From Rhyacophila brunnea (lineage: Eukaryota; Arthropoda; Insecta; Trichoptera; Rhyacophilidae): a stretch of DNA of 64,000 nucleotides. How positions within the stretch are numbered: position 1 is the stretch's first letter; every line of letters begins with the position of its first letter. Location of the stretch: positions 558,001-622,000 of the forward strand of contig JAGYXB010000437.1 of NCBI GenBank assembly GCA_022495005.1, written 5' to 3'. Below are positions 45,200 to 59,500 of the stretch, in pieces. The position numbers and the translations under genes were made by a program. The notes beneath the pieces were generated by a model that did not search any database, was not told the DNA's origin, and worked only from the letters and a program-made list of their open reading frames with translations.

Positions 45200-47539
45200 A
45201 AAGTAAGACAATAACTAAATAATCCAATTATAATAATATCGTCTATAAAATTTGTAATGCTTTAAGAATACTGTACGAATAATTATTAGAAATCTTGTGC
45301 AGTCTAGAATATTATTCTGTTCATATTCCAGATATTGGGATGTTCTTTGTAAGGAAAACAATATAGTACATTTTTAAAAGAAAGATGAGATGCACAAATT
45401 GTGAATACTCGACGGAAAAAAAAATCATTGACAGGCCATAACAAGTGAGTTCTGGAGATACGACTAACGAAAAGGTTATGTTTAAAATCCTCCATAATAT
45501 TATGGTAATTTTTGTAGGCACTTATATTATATATCTGGAGAGTCATAAGAAATCCTGTCGAAGAAATTACTACTAAAAAACCTCCAATACACAGAACATG
45601 TGTAAATAACAGAGGAATTAAGTAGTTCAAAAGTGTGTACAGGGATGCGTCAGTTGGAAGATATCAGTATAACAATCTTTATTTGAGCTTAACGCTATAG
45701 AGTAGGTAGAATAATAGGAAATATATTATTTAGGTGACATATGAATTCTTAGAGTTCGGTATATTCATGTAATTTCAGAAGCTCTAGTTGTTGTGTCTAG
45801 TATGTTGACAATATTATAATATTTGGAGTTTTATTATATCTTATGTAAACTTAATTCACGACTTAATACGTTGTTAAATCATTACATTTTTAGACAATAT
45901 TATGTAAACAGCTAGATATACAGTTCAATAAATTATAAGAATAATTGTTTTTAGTAAAATATGTTACTAAACTTTCTTTGATGTCATTTTGTAAATGATC
46001 ATCGATTAGTAATGCACATTGGTATGACAATGATACCAAGGCAAGGAGTGTTGATTAAATTATGTATCCATTGTCTTTAAAGTCAGCAAACATAATAATT
46101 TAATTATTAGTTTGTATTCAATGGGGCTTAGCTATTTCAATATACATAGATACGAACTCCATGTGACTGCTAATAACATTCGATGATCTTCGTCGGTGTG
46201 AGGTCAGATTAAATTGCATTCCGATGATAAAGACTAGATGATTTAGAAATCTATGAAATGTTTTAAAAACAAGGCAATTATTTGCCACCATACTAGAAAA
46301 ATTCAAAACATTATCAAATTTTCAACTGTCAAGTTTTTATAATTTAATGGAACATAAAATAATTACTTTTCAACCAATGTGTAAATCATCTTCAATTATT
46401 TGAATAGAGGTTTCTAAGGCTTAATCTTTTTCCATATATTTCCAACCTTTAAATAAAGACCAATTAATGATTATTCTCTCACATTTAGATAATTAATATG
46501 TGAAATAGATAATATACATGCCATTAAAAAAACCATTAAACTTTGCCAGTGCCTAGGTAAAAAATAATATTGTAGTGTCGTTCACTGTAATTCACAAAAA
46601 TATCCCATATAAAATGTCAAAAAATGACTAAATTGATCAAAATTATTTTTTTATCTAAAAATTAGCTTTAAAAAATAAGAATTATTAAGGTCAACAATAT
46701 ACTTTTGTGCGAAATTGTATTTAACAAGAATGTTAATTGAATAGTATGTTATAAAAATGTTGTTTTCTAGGTAATTGAAAATGTGGGATGCAAACGGTCT
46801 TGTGTTAATTTAAAATTGTTAATGGTACGAAAAATAAAATATTACTTACGTGTTTGTTTTTAAGTTGTACTATATATCAACATTGTTTCACGAGAACAAA
46901 TATTGTGGAGTAAAGTTTATTTTACAACTAATAAATATGTCATTAAAATAAAAATAATAATGTAGTTATGAAATTTGGTATATAATGAGAAAGGGCCAGC
47001 ACGTTGATTTTCAAGCAAATCTGGTGTAATATTCTTGCCTTTTTAATGAAAAGTTTGAAGCTGCTTGCGGTGTTGAAAACTGTAGATTTAACGCCTGATG
47101 AAAATTTTGCAAGCTAGATGCTATTTAAAAATAAACCTAGAAGCGTTAGCAAGTTATAACTTATAACTATAAGGTATATACGGAGTAAACCCCCTTTACT
47201 AGTTAACGGTCATTAACATAATGTACTATAATAATATTATATAGTCTAATAAATGTCTCCTATTGGTGATTTCATTGCACTCATTACTTATTAAATCACT
47301 AGGTTGTAAACTAATTGATTGGTAATTTGTTTATGTATATAGTAATTGATATTTACCGAGGTACCCAACGAATGAATCAATAGAAAGCAACGTACATACG
47401 TTGTAAAAGTAATCTCTTTTGACAGTATAAAAATACTCCTTATCGACAATGTTTTTAATTTTCAACAGCACTGAGAAGCTATCTAAATAAATTTAAATTG
47501 AAAAACAATGACAGCTGTGCGTGTGATGGTAACTCATCT
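45200..47539. other. AT-rich non-coding stretch
   Basis: No gene or element recognised. Open frames of up to 108 codons are AT-driven and have no motifs. Confidence 0.5.
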
Positions 47540-47830
47540 CAAATAATGTAGTATGCAGGGAACTCAGAAATAATGGGAACTGAAATACATAACGGTTAAG
47601 GCGAAGCAGGTAACCGACTCCAAGTAAGGAAGAATCCGGGCTAAACTTACACACGTGTCAAGAATACGTTTTACCTCGAATACTGAAAACTGCTCTCGGT
47701 TTATGCATTTACGCTCATTTAATGTTGGTGTATTACATACACTATTGCACGTACATAATGCGTACTTCATTTTTCGTAGGACACTTACACATTCAAAATA
47801 CTGCATCAACATGTGGCGTATTGAATATAG
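47540..47830 (+). repeat. Unnamed interspersed repeat R, copy 2
   Basis: This aligns over about 250 bp with the reverse complement of 61310-61560. Shared words include CACGTGTCAAGAATACG-like, TATTGCACGT, TTTTCGTAGGACACT and CACACATTCAAAA-like strings, in the same order. Coding potential is not conserved. It is a dispersed element of unknown class. Confidence 0.7.
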
Positions 47831-49659
47831 CCTATCGATATTCTATTTATTATCTGTTCTATGGTAGTATGTCATTAACGATCGCCCAGTATTGGAAAAG
47901 TAGCTATGGGCTTTCGGAGTTCTCTGCAGACAACATAATCACAAAACTGACCTCGAAATATCTCACGAAATGTCAAATAACAAAATTACACACGAAATAG
48001 CTAATTCTGACGATTAAAAAAATAAAGAAATACATGGAGGAATATAATTTATCTCACTATAGACTTTACGTACAACTCTAATGTAGCAAACTTTTAATAT
48101 CTTAACATCTCACAAATGCAAATACGTAATTATTTATATGTAAAACAATCTCACCTTATACGGAAAAGCAAGGGCATAATTTGTAAAATACTAAAAAAGT
48201 TCTTTATTTAATTATAAGTAGATACTACTTGTTATAATGATTATTATAATTCATGTAAAATCCATGTAATGATATACCTATATATTTTTTATAAATTATT
48301 ACTATTATAAATGAATAAATTTTCCTGTTATATTACTTATTTTGTAACAAGTTAATCGATAGTGATTAGGTTGCGGTTGTAAAGTAAACTTAGATATGCA
48401 TTAAAAAAAACTCCTGTTATATACCTACCTACCGCAAAATGTGTAAACATTATTCATAAAGGCATGTAAATGACGTTTTTCCTTTCGAAGTACTTAATAT
48501 AATAATAAACACTGTGTTTAGTTATATAAGTATTAGATACTGACATACGAATTTCATTTCACCTATAGGTATCTACTTTTACGGTTTTACAATAATGATT
48601 TATACAAAAATGTAGTACTTTCTATATTGTATCTAGTTCTTTAATTGATACGTATCGTAGATATTATTATTTTCTATTGGATTGGTATATATTTATGGGA
48701 TATGTTGTTAGTATGAGTCAGTTGCAGTGACATTAGTGATAACTGATGACTAAAAATGCAATTCTGAAAATTATTAATCATGTACCTACCTATTAATTTT
48801 AGTGCCTGACAGACACGTGTATGTATTACTCGTATGTCTAGTCTAGAGCTAGACCATGATACAAACTGTTGTACTAGAGGTGTTCCCGAACATTTACGTA
48901 GATTTTTGAACATTAATTTAATATGTTCTGATACAATCGCCGATGTTAGTAGGTATCTACTTATAAATCACTGAATAAGACCGTTTTTACTATATATATT
49001 TTTATAATTATTATTTTGCAAAGTTTTTTGAACTGACAACAAAAAATAAAATAAAAATTGCTGACCAAAATAACCTGTTATCTACATAATTTATTCATAT
49101 TTTGGTGAATGTTTTTAAATATTTAGACAACAGAAAAATGTTCAGCCTCGTCCTTTGATATTTTCAATTTAATTTTAGGTTATAAATTGACATAGGAAGG
49201 TACATACATGCTAATAAAATAGCTAAATAGTAACGTAACAAATAATGTCATACGCTTACAATATAGTGGATATAAACGATCAGGACATAATAATATTATG
49301 TGTACAAGTATGTATCCTATAATCATTTTTAGGACTAGATATTTTGGCAATCACATCATTATTAAAACATATTAACCTATTATTCAGGAGCAAACATATT
49401 TTAATTTCGTTCTATGTTGGTTTAAATAACATAAATTTGCAATATAGTCTTTCATTCGATATCAACTAACTATCCATATAAATTGCAATAACACTGAATC
49501 TTTTGTAATGACATAAAACAAGTCAAAAACCATTTATGGACGTATAATGTTAATGATATACCTACGTACTCTTTTATATAAAGCTCTGAGCATACTTCAA
49601 GTATATGAGAAAATTTAAATTAACTGTGTAATTGCATACATAAAATCCTGCTCTTTACA
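47831..49659. other. AT-rich non-coding stretch
   Basis: Nothing recognised. Confidence 0.5.
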
Positions 49660-49661
49660 TA

Positions 49662-50964
49662 CGAGGGTGGGTCAATAATTCCTTAGAAAAAAGCATTAAA
49701 ACAAGTTTTATTTTTGTATTTTTTTTTTTATTTCTCAACATAATTTCCTTGGAGCTCAATACACTTGGTTAGACGTTTCTCATTTTTTTTAAACCGTCAG
49801 AAAAATAAGTTTTCGGAAGGTCCTCAAAATAAGCATTTGTCCGATCGATGACTTCTTCATTTGAAAAAAAACGTTGTCCACTTAGCCATTTTTTTAAGTT
49901 TGGGAAAAGGAAAAAGTCACTGGGGGCTAAATCTGGCGAATACGGTGGGTGGTCGACCAATTCGAACTTCAATTCTTCAATTTTAGCCATTGATCGTAAA
50001 CATGTGTGAACACGGGCATTGTCCTGATGAAAGAGGATTTTTTTCCTGTTTAAATGAGGCCGTTTTTCTTCAATTTTGTTTTTTAGCTGGTCCAATAAAG
50101 ATGCATAATAATCCCCTGTTATTGTTTTTCCTTTTTCCAAATAGTCAACGAAAATAATTCCACGTGCATCCCAAAATACAGTAGCCATAACCTTACCAGC
50201 TGATTTTACGGTTTTCGCCTTCTTTGGACATGGTTCGCCTTTCGCAATCCACTGCTTTGGCTGTTCTTTCGTCTCGGGAGTATAGTGGTGTATCCATGTT
50301 TCATCTACAGTCACAAAGCGACGAAAAAGTTCATCCGGATTGCGTTGCATGAGCGACAACAGGGCTTTAGAGGCCACCACCCTATTGCGTTTATTGTCGA
50401 CTGTGAGCAAACGCGGCACCCATCTTGCAGAAATTTTTTTCATGCCCAATTTGTCATGTAAAATAGAAATGACGCTACCTTTTGAGATCCTGTAACCTCA
50501 ATTATCTCACTCAACTTTAATCTTCGGTCACTTAACACCATATCGTGGATTTTATTGATCATTTCTGGTGTAGTCACCTCTACAGGACGTCCTGAGCGTG
50601 GTTCATCCTTTGTTGATGTACGACCACGTTTAAATTCATTTAACCAGTTATAAATAGTTGCAAGTGAAGGAGCAGATATGCCGTGAACTAAATCCAACTC
50701 ATTTTTTATTTCCTTTGCTGTTAACCCTTTTATATTAAAATGTTTAATAACAGCTCTAAACTCAATTTTCTCCATTTTCCATTTTTCCATTTTCCACAAG
50801 CAAATTTTTTTTTTAAATGTACGAGAAACACACAACAACCCGACCAATCTGATTGAAACTTCGCAGCATACTGAATCGGTAGTGCCGCTGCATGAAAACA
50901 AACCGCTTACAGTACTAGTCGCGCCACCTGTCGGCTTTTCTGAGGACTTATTGACCCACCCTCG
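49662..50964 (-). mobile_element. Mariner element, full length, transposase broken
   Basis: The 29-bp terminal inverted repeats start CGAGGGTGGGTCAATAA and match at 27 of 29 positions. TA flanks both ends (49660-49661 and 50965-50966), the duplicated mariner target. At 1303 bp the length is typical of an intact mariner. The only cargo is the transposase on the minus strand. Terminal repeats this similar point to a fairly young insertion. Confidence 0.97.
49728..50790 (-). pseudogene. Mariner-family transposase (DD34D type), two frameshifts
   Basis: A cut-and-paste transposase acting in the nucleus at the element's own ends. The probable start is the ATG at 50790 (MEKWKMEKIEFRAV), in a good context and at the usual mariner position. 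The N-terminal part shows the helix-turn-helix regions (FNIKGLTAKEIKNEL, SLATIYNWLNEFKRGR, SGRPVEVTTPEM). The catalytic part shows the linker WVPRLLT, VTVDETWIHHY (first Asp), HQDNARVHT (second Asp) and the HPPYSPDLAPSDFFLFP block that carries the third Asp. A one-base loss near 50486-50490 (after IEVTGS) separates the N-terminal third from the rest. A second one-base loss in the A-run near 49785-49793 cuts off the last residues. The frame that continues ends at 49728-49730. The catalytic residues are intact but the copy cannot make full-length transposase. I count few other defects, which suggests recent inactivation. Confidence 0.93.
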
Positions 50965-50966
50965 TA

Positions 50967-53900
50967 AAATCAATATCTGTTAAATACCATATAAGGATGT
51001 TTATGCTTAATAATTTTCATCCTGCAAGCTCCTATTTAATTAGAGTAGTTAAATGTTTCTTATATGCTGAATAGTAATAACGAAATCATGTTGTATCCAC
51101 TATTATATTAAACGTATATACTCGGAGCAGCTTAAAGTCGTCAACACGCAAGTTTTGAAGTCGTTTTGTTTTATAATTTTGCATAACTATCTAGTATTCA
51201 TCTTAGTCGTAATTTACTGGCATTCTGTTTATCAAAAAAACCATTTTTATCCTTATTTGTCTGACAACATGAAGGAGGGTGATTAAATGCTACATTATAC
51301 TCTTTTTTGTTGTATATAGAGTCATGGATGAAACATAACCATTGAGATTGTATAGGCGTACATTAACGATTTGCTGGAGTAATTATTATGAGAATATTTT
51401 ATGGATAAACATATAGTTTAAGTTAAAGCAAATATAGTTTATAGCTATTAGTTCATCAAACGATGAAAGTCGTTAATTTTAGCCATATTTTCCAATTCTT
51501 TCTGCAACGAACAGTAGAAAGCAGGCATAGACAAAAAGAAATTATCTTTATACGCAACCTTAGTAAAAGGCTATGAAGTGACAATGATAGGGTGATGTAC
51601 TGCAGTTAAGTCAAAAACCTTGGTTAGAATATGCCACTAAGAGAAGAAAAAATCTTATTTACGATTTACTTGATTTACAGTGTGTAGGTAGAAGCTATTC
51701 ATAATAATAATGAGCCCACCTTCCGCTTAGGTCACGCAGTCGTATTATTGGAGTGCATCCTTAGGCTTTAAAGACATAAAACACATGAAACGAACGAGAG
51801 AGCCTGTATATTATGTGTATGGAAAATACAGGAAAATTAAAGTTTATAATATTTATTGATCAGGGATCGTAAAATTCAAGAAAATTTTAATTATATTGTA
51901 CGTAATAATTTTATTATAGTTAAAATCCATTTATTTAATATTTCAAATAAGAAGTAACTTTCATATTATAATTATTAATTTGTCTTTGCGATTGTACTAT
52001 TCCTATATTAATTTCATTAAATCCGATCCGATGAGAGAAATATTGTCAATTAATCAGTTGAAAATTTTCTTATATGCCGATGAAACTGGTACTGATTTGA
52101 CTTTTTATCGTTTAGTTAAATTGATACATACTTTAAATGTCTAGTGTCAAAAAAACAAGAATCGGTATGACAGTCGGTCGGACCACATTAGTGTGAAGTT
52201 CGATAGTTTTGAAGTTAAATGGTAATGAATATAATACAAACTTATATAGTAAATTATTCAGCGCTTGAAATAGAAGATTTTAAGAGCCAGAGCGCTAGAT
52301 GATTTTCCGAAAATAATAAATAGGTTAATTAATTTTATTAGTTTTTAATAATTCAAGAACAGGAGCTGAGCTCCGGTACGTGCCGGTCCATTCCGAGCGC
52401 TGGAATGATTAAGCAGAACTTGTTTTAATAATTTATAAAACACCTCACTCTTACATTGATTCTTCGAATATATTAATATGCCATTTGGCATTTAAATCAG
52501 GATTTACCTTCTGCTCTGCAGTGTTGATGCAAACCCAGGTGGGTTCCGTAATGTCGTAGAAAGAAATCTCATACTCTATTGATCGCACAAGTAGACGTTT
52601 TCGACATATTTTATTTGTGCCCTCTATTGTAATTCATTTCTTGTTCACGTTGCCATGCCTTTGCATAATATTCTTGCTGAAGTTTTTCAATAAAGCCTCT
52701 TTTGAAAACCTCACCTGATAGTCAATGATACGGCAAATTTTCTTCAAACTAAAAATATATTAGTGTTTCTTCAAGGCAGAGGTAACACATCTTTCAACGA
52801 GGTCGAGAAAAATAATAATATGATTAACTACATTATCTTGTTTTGATTGCAGCTATTATTTATTGCAGTAATTAAAATAAATAATGATTTACTTCCAAGA
52901 AAAGACATCTTCAAGGTTTGTTATTCAAACCAAGTTTGGCCAAGAGAAGTTCGGCTGTCCAAATTCAAAACCTAGTAAGTAGGTACAATAAGCGACAATT
53001 TTTTGAAATTCAAATTTTAAAACCAGCTATAAGCACATGCCAGATTTTGAATTAAAAATAATATTATAACAAATAAAACACAATATAAGTTATTGCACAT
53101 AACACTACATATCTACGCATGCTACGTTAAATATGTTTTTTGATCTTTCTGACATATAATTAAATTTATGATACTATTTTAATAAATATATTTAATTTAC
53201 TGTGCATCTGAAGTAACAAAAGCAGCGCATGATCGTTCTGGAATTTGGATGGAAGGAGACTGTCGGCAATGCTTTTAATTTCAGTAATCACCATCCTCAC
53301 TGACGACACAAAAATAATTACAAAATTTAGTGTTAAAACACTTAGGTACCAGGATTTAATATTGGACAACTGAGTTACTAGAAATATGTTAATGGCAGAA
53401 AGATTAAAAGTAAAAATATTAAATTGGGGACATATATGACAAACCAAACAACAATCAATATCATACAGAAATATAAATACTACTAGAGTCTTGATCGGGT
53501 GATATGTGCTTATTATTGATTGTACAAATTAATAAAACGGACAAATGACATAGCATGTATCAGAATTATCCCTCTGCATTAAACATACACAATACAAAAA
53601 AATATGAATTTAGAAGTTATGATACAAAGTTAATTATTAAGGTAGATTGAAACCATCTTTTGCGTTATCCTCAGTTATCGTATCCCTGTTGTCGGAGCAG
53701 TGTCGCACATAACAATAGTCGAGTCTGCAAGAAACGGTTCTCCGCACCTTGAACAAAGGTGAACTCGAGAACCAATCAAAATGCTTGCGTGAGCTCTTGC
53801 TGCGTATATATCACCAACTTTTTATCGACACCAATCGTTTGGAAACGGGAATCTCTTGTCAGGAACGTGTGAACACAAATAATGGCTGATTCTATCGCAT

Positions 53901-56900
53901 ATCGCAAAAGGTTTTATTGTTTAACCCGCAAGCTTATAATAATCATTTCAGCTTATTTCCTCATTCAATGACCCTTAATCAGCGTTTATTAAAAACTATA
54001 TTTAATACAAATAAATGTTTTATTACATTACATAAGTAACATATTAACAGATGCATCGATACGTTATAATATTGTAATAGTTAGCTGCGCTATACATTTG
54101 TCACCAATACTCTTGTATTCAAAAGCCCTTAATAATCCATACGTAAATTTATCATAAATATCGTGACATCCACCGGAAAATTATCGTAATAGATCGACAA
54201 ATTGCACTAAAGTTCAAGACTTTTCATTATCAGCCTTCAAGTAAATATTTAAAATTAGAAAGAGGGTTTTCTCATTATATAGGTATAATTTTAGACATTT
54301 TTAAAAATAAAATCTCCTTTGTCTTTTTCTTCGGGCTTAAAAAAGTAACTTAACCAACCAACTTAGATAGATATATTAGACATATACAGTTTATTTATGT
54401 TTTATTTTGATGGGTAAAATAATAGAATTTATAAAATAATCTTTTTCTAATAGATACCTACATTATTTATTAGGTATACCTAATATATCTTGGTTTGACA
54501 TTATATTGCATCTCAATTATTGTTGGAAGAGTTTTAAGGAATCTTTCAATAGAGCAGTATTAGGAATACTTATTGCTATATATACCTACAATGATCTTCA
54601 TATTATTATCAATGGAATTAATCCTCTGCAGAACAAAAAATCTAGATCATTATCAATAATGGATCAAATCACTGCAAGATAGAGACTTCTAAAAGTTTGA
54701 TATGTACTTGCTCAGAACACAATTATCTCTGAATGCTAAATTATGACTATTTAAAGAATAACATCACTGAATTGATACTACATGTATGATATTTTATTTA
54801 TTTCTGCATCGGTACATTTTTTATATGTCTGCTGCCTACTAAGTATACTTATACGGATTGTTTTTTTTTCAACATTTGCCATTGCCAAAAACACCCTATA
54901 CAAGAGATTTCATGAGAAAGAAAGAATGGAAAAATATGACATAACTATTTACTTACTTACCTTTTTTTCTTTTAATTTATCATACATACATTGTTTTTAT
55001 TATATTTAATGTCATTATTACCAATCTACTTCATTTTTACTACACAATCGATAATATATAAAAATAACAAAATGTAATTTAAATATTATATATTTTGATA
55101 ACGCTTATTTACGTATGAAATAATTTATTATTGGATAATAAACATGATTTCTTTTTATTAAATTTGTAATCCAACATTTTCACTATTGGTTACGGCGTGG
55201 TCCTATGCAAGGCTTGGAAAAATGAATATTAAACTTGTAAGCAGTAATTATTTTTATGCAAAAACCCATTTTGATGACATCACCGCAAATGTAAAATTCT
55301 ATGCATTATAAGAATTATGTAAGTAGGTATTCATATTTTATACTTTCGTGCAAATAACATATAAGTACATCCTCCGCTTCTATTGTTAGAAGTATTTTGA
55401 AATATATTATGCCATTGTAAGTTCTAGTTTTTTTCAGTGGATATTTATTTACCTACAAAAAGTAAATAAGTATGTAAATGCAGATAATATATTTAAATGC
55501 ATTGAATTAATTTTTTGTAGGTACTGTATCACTTCGACCTTTTATTCTCTTTTATTATCGCTGTGCATTAATTAAATGACGTCGTTGAAGTAAAAAAATA
55601 AACTGATCTAATATATGATAATATGTAATACATAATCAACATAAAGTTGTTGAGCTGTTAAAATCTCTGATGTGACCAGATAATTTTTTTACAGGAGAGA
55701 CAAAAACAGCTAAATATAATATTATAATCACAAATTCGAAAGTAGAATTAAATCTCTATTTTAAAGGCAGTGAAAAAATTGATTTATCTAAATAACATAA
55801 TATAGCAAAAGCCTCGTCACCATCAATTATTTTTAAGTGTTTACAAAATTGCTACATGAAAATTATATCCTACATGTTAAATCGGAGGTTTCTACAGTTT
55901 TTAACTGATTTTTTTGTAGTATCTAAGTAAGTACATCAAAAATTGAGTGTGTTATTAAACTAAAAACCTAAAATAAAACAGAGAATATACATGAAATGTC
56001 AAAATTGTCAAATGGGAGGTTTTAACAGTTCAATATAGATAATTTAATCAACCAACCAGTACGGGTTTCGTCCATTTTAATCTGTAAGTATATTTATTGT
56101 TGATTGATCTAACATCTAACAAGTGGAAAACTACGCTGAATACCTACTTATTATTAAATTCCTTGCACTAGGCACACCATTAAAGTAATTTAGTCGAAGC
56201 GACCAGTTCTTTTAAAAATAATACCTAAACATGAATATTTTTAGATGTAACTTTCAATAAAATTAATTTGTAATAATGATGCAGCGTTTACATAGATAAA
56301 GAAATTTTTTATTTATTTAATGTAAGTATATTTAATATTAAAAGTTTTACTGTTGGAGTAACCTGACGTTGTTTCTTCCGTTAAAATAAATTTATTAATG
56401 TTAACTAGGTGTTATTACTTAAGAATAACAGTAATGAAATATTGCTTGAGTCGTATTTTTTGCACTGTTGCCAGATAATTTTGACGCAATGTGACAGGTT
56501 TAGCCATTTTAAAATCCACATCGTTGAAATCTCCGCTCACAATGACCACTATTAATAAAATGTAGTATAAATAAGTCCTTACTAATTTAGATCTTATATG
56601 ACTACATTGATATGATCGAAATATAGTTTATTGAAAATAATCACGGTTGTTAAAGATCCATTTTAAATATTAATTATTAAGTATATTGTTATCGGGAAGT
56701 GATAACAAATAGCTGATGTAGCTAGTATTAATTTATCTAAGTATTACTGACGTTACTGTTATAGTTGGTATCTACTTTATCAGTGATATTTTCTATCATA
56801 ACAATAATATAATTTAAAAATCGATCGTTAATTGCATGATATTAATAATCAGTACATAATAACAATACTATAAAATCTTACTACCCACTTGACTGCTGAA

Positions 56901-59490
56901 TACCTACATATTATATAAGTTGATATTTTTTTTAGTAGTGGCCACTATTTACAGTTTACAAAATTTGACTCTAAGCGATGGTGCCCATAGAACGCGTCGA
57001 GCGGGCGAAGTCGGCGTATGAAGTGTTTATTCATAACCATAATCACACGTCTCTCGCCGTGCATTACCCTTCACCTATGTAATAAGCGGCCCAAGCAGCA
57101 CAAAATAATTATTATTACAGCGCCTCTCATAACAAAGCAATAAAAATATTATATTATTTCGGGGCTTGTAATTAATATTTACGATGACATTATTCAACCA
57201 GCGATAAACTGGACACGCAATAAAATTAAACAATGACTTCCCTGTTATTAAATAATTGCTTTTCGCCCGTCGATCGACGACGCCTCGAGCAGCGTAATTT
57301 TGGTAGCCGTGTTCAATGAATGGACTTCTTTGTATTTTCATTAAATCGTATCGCCGAGAAGCGAAAACGGTGACTCATGCGGCAGGCGGGGCGCAAGGCA
57401 TCGTCAAGTCCAGTGGGCGCTGGCGTATTTGATTACGTTGTATTTTTGATGATTTACGCGCCACTTGTAGAAATTTTGCGCGAGCGCCGCACTCGCTGCG
57501 TCAATGGGCTTTATGCCTAAAGATTGGAGTAATATATTGTCGTATGGATTACACAAAAAAAATCTTTGTGTACACTAACTGCTAAAATACAATTTAAAAT
57601 TGTTTCCGAATGCATGTTCATTTTGTTTGGTCAGGTTAGTGGATCGTTTTCAGTCATGATCGATGGAACCAAAATATATATTGATATCATGAAATCGTAC
57701 AGATAATAATTATTAATAGTGACAGAAAACAATAATTAATAATTACGTGGACTTATATACTCATGTCAAATGTTTTTTTATCCGATTTTAACATAATGTG
57801 TTCCTTTTTTACGGGACACCTGGGCCGGAACCCGTATTTCCTTTATATCTAGGATAGGGGGTGATATGTTGGTTGATAGTAACATAACAAATAAAAAGGA
57901 ATAATTTGAAATAACGTGAACGAATATAATATACATTTGTATACCGTTTTACCATCGCAAAAAAGGCAATTATTTGTTATATCATAATTCCCAATAGGGA
58001 GATGGTTCAAATGTTTATACTGTAAATCAAAATTGGGCACAATCTTTCTTTAGGCGAGGCCATGCTGGGACAGTGACATCACGCGGCTAGTCAAAATGAA
58101 TGACAAAGTGCGACATTTTGGTATTTTACCTGCGCCACATGTCAGGTAAAATTTGTTACTTGCCACACCTGCTGCTTTATTCCAACCTAGAATGTCGCAT
58201 TAGATCTGTGTGCGAAGGTACAATTGCACGTGTTTTGTGAATACCAACAAAATCACATTGACACATTCGACGTGTTGTAGTCGAGACGAGTTTAGATTTA
58301 CCACCCGGTCTAGTTTTAATATTTAAGTAAGAATGAAGAAAGCGATGAAGAAACTTGTACAAATTGATCGTTTGAGATAAAATTATTCTGATAACTAGCA
58401 GCTATACCGAAACAAAACTCCATACAATTTATTCCTTTTATTCGATGTGACACCTTATAGCCGGTCACATTAATACACATCCAAAAGTTTATTATATTTT
58501 ATAATTTTAAATTCTCTTTTCTAGAATGTAAAGAAAATATTTAGTTACCATAATAGTAAGTACCTACCTACTTCAGTTTTCTTTTTTAATAAACAATCCA
58601 GCGCATTTTCATGTATTATTAATATAATCGAGATACAACGTCAAGTTTATACAACAAAGATAATTTTGTTCAAAATTAATCTTTCATAGATTCCACAGTT
58701 TTTTGTAAAAGCAGTAGGTAATATTGTAATTTCTACGGAATTATTTCAAAACGTTCATTTATGTATTGTACATAAATAAATACCTACTCTTTGACAATCC
58801 ACTTAGGATGTAAGTAAAAATATGTTAAATTTTACTAAAAATCGAATTACTTTTTTAAGGGATCCTTCATTTTTATAGACGTTTCCCATGCATAAACAGT
58901 AGCCAATATTAATCAACCTGATATTTAATATATATATACAAGTATAATATATTATTTTATTTTGTACTTACCGACTCATTTTTTGTTGTAGTATCAAAGT
59001 CTCATCATTTGGTTCAAGGAATATGACAGTAGGTAATACCATTTTTCTTTATAAAACAAATAAATTATCTCTATGACTGACCGTCTCTTCGGTCTGTCAT
59101 TTCTTGGTAAACCCATTCTAATAGTTGTATGATAATCGCATTTTTCTGATAGTTGAATGCGTCATTGTTATTGGCTCGATCACTCTATAGAGACCTTGGT
59201 TTTTACTAGAAATTATAAATTATGTACCACAACATATTGAGCATGACCACTAACCGTATCACGTGACACCTGTCGTGTTCATGTATCTACCATGTACCTA
59301 AGTAATAAGTAGGTATGTACTTTATATAGACTGACATAATATATTATTTCCGTCGTGCGTGTGGCTAACTAATTATATTAGCAAGTACCACAAGCAACTA
59401 ATCAAAGTAAATAATAGCATTTATGGTAGTTAGAATTGTTAGTTTGAAAAAATATTTACATGACAAAGCTAACCTCTAGATTTAATAATA
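50967..59490. other. Long non-coding stretch with GC-richer patches
   Basis: No gene found. Patches richer in G+C and CpG lie at about 52360-52405, 53660-53990 and 56985-57520. The 53.7 kb patch contains CACCTTGAACAAAGGTGAAC, an inverted pair of nuclear-receptor-like half sites that also holds an AACAAAG word. The 57 kb patch includes CGCGAGCGCCGCACTCGC. A hairpin at 58109-58199 is listed separately. The rest is AT-rich. Confidence 0.45.
58109..58199. repeat. Nested hairpin-forming inverted repeat
   Basis: The inner arms ATTTTACCTG (58123-58132) and CAGGTAAAAT (58143-58152) are perfect with a 10-nt loop. The outer arms TGCGACATTTTGG (58109-58121) and CCTAGAATGTCGCA (58186-58199) also pair. 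It lies in a GC-richer island without a credible gene (a 61-codon minus-strand frame at 58177-58362 has no motifs). Confidence 0.7.
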
Positions 59491-59500
59491 ATTTAACAAT

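Noticed and set aside
45304..45630. 108-codon minus-strand open frame with hydrophobic segments
   Set aside because: Hydrophobic residues follow from A/T-rich codons. No conserved pattern or promoter.
52360..52405. GCTGAGCTCCGGTACGTGCC-like block resembling a DNA transposon end
   Set aside because: No inverted partner was found within a few kilobases.
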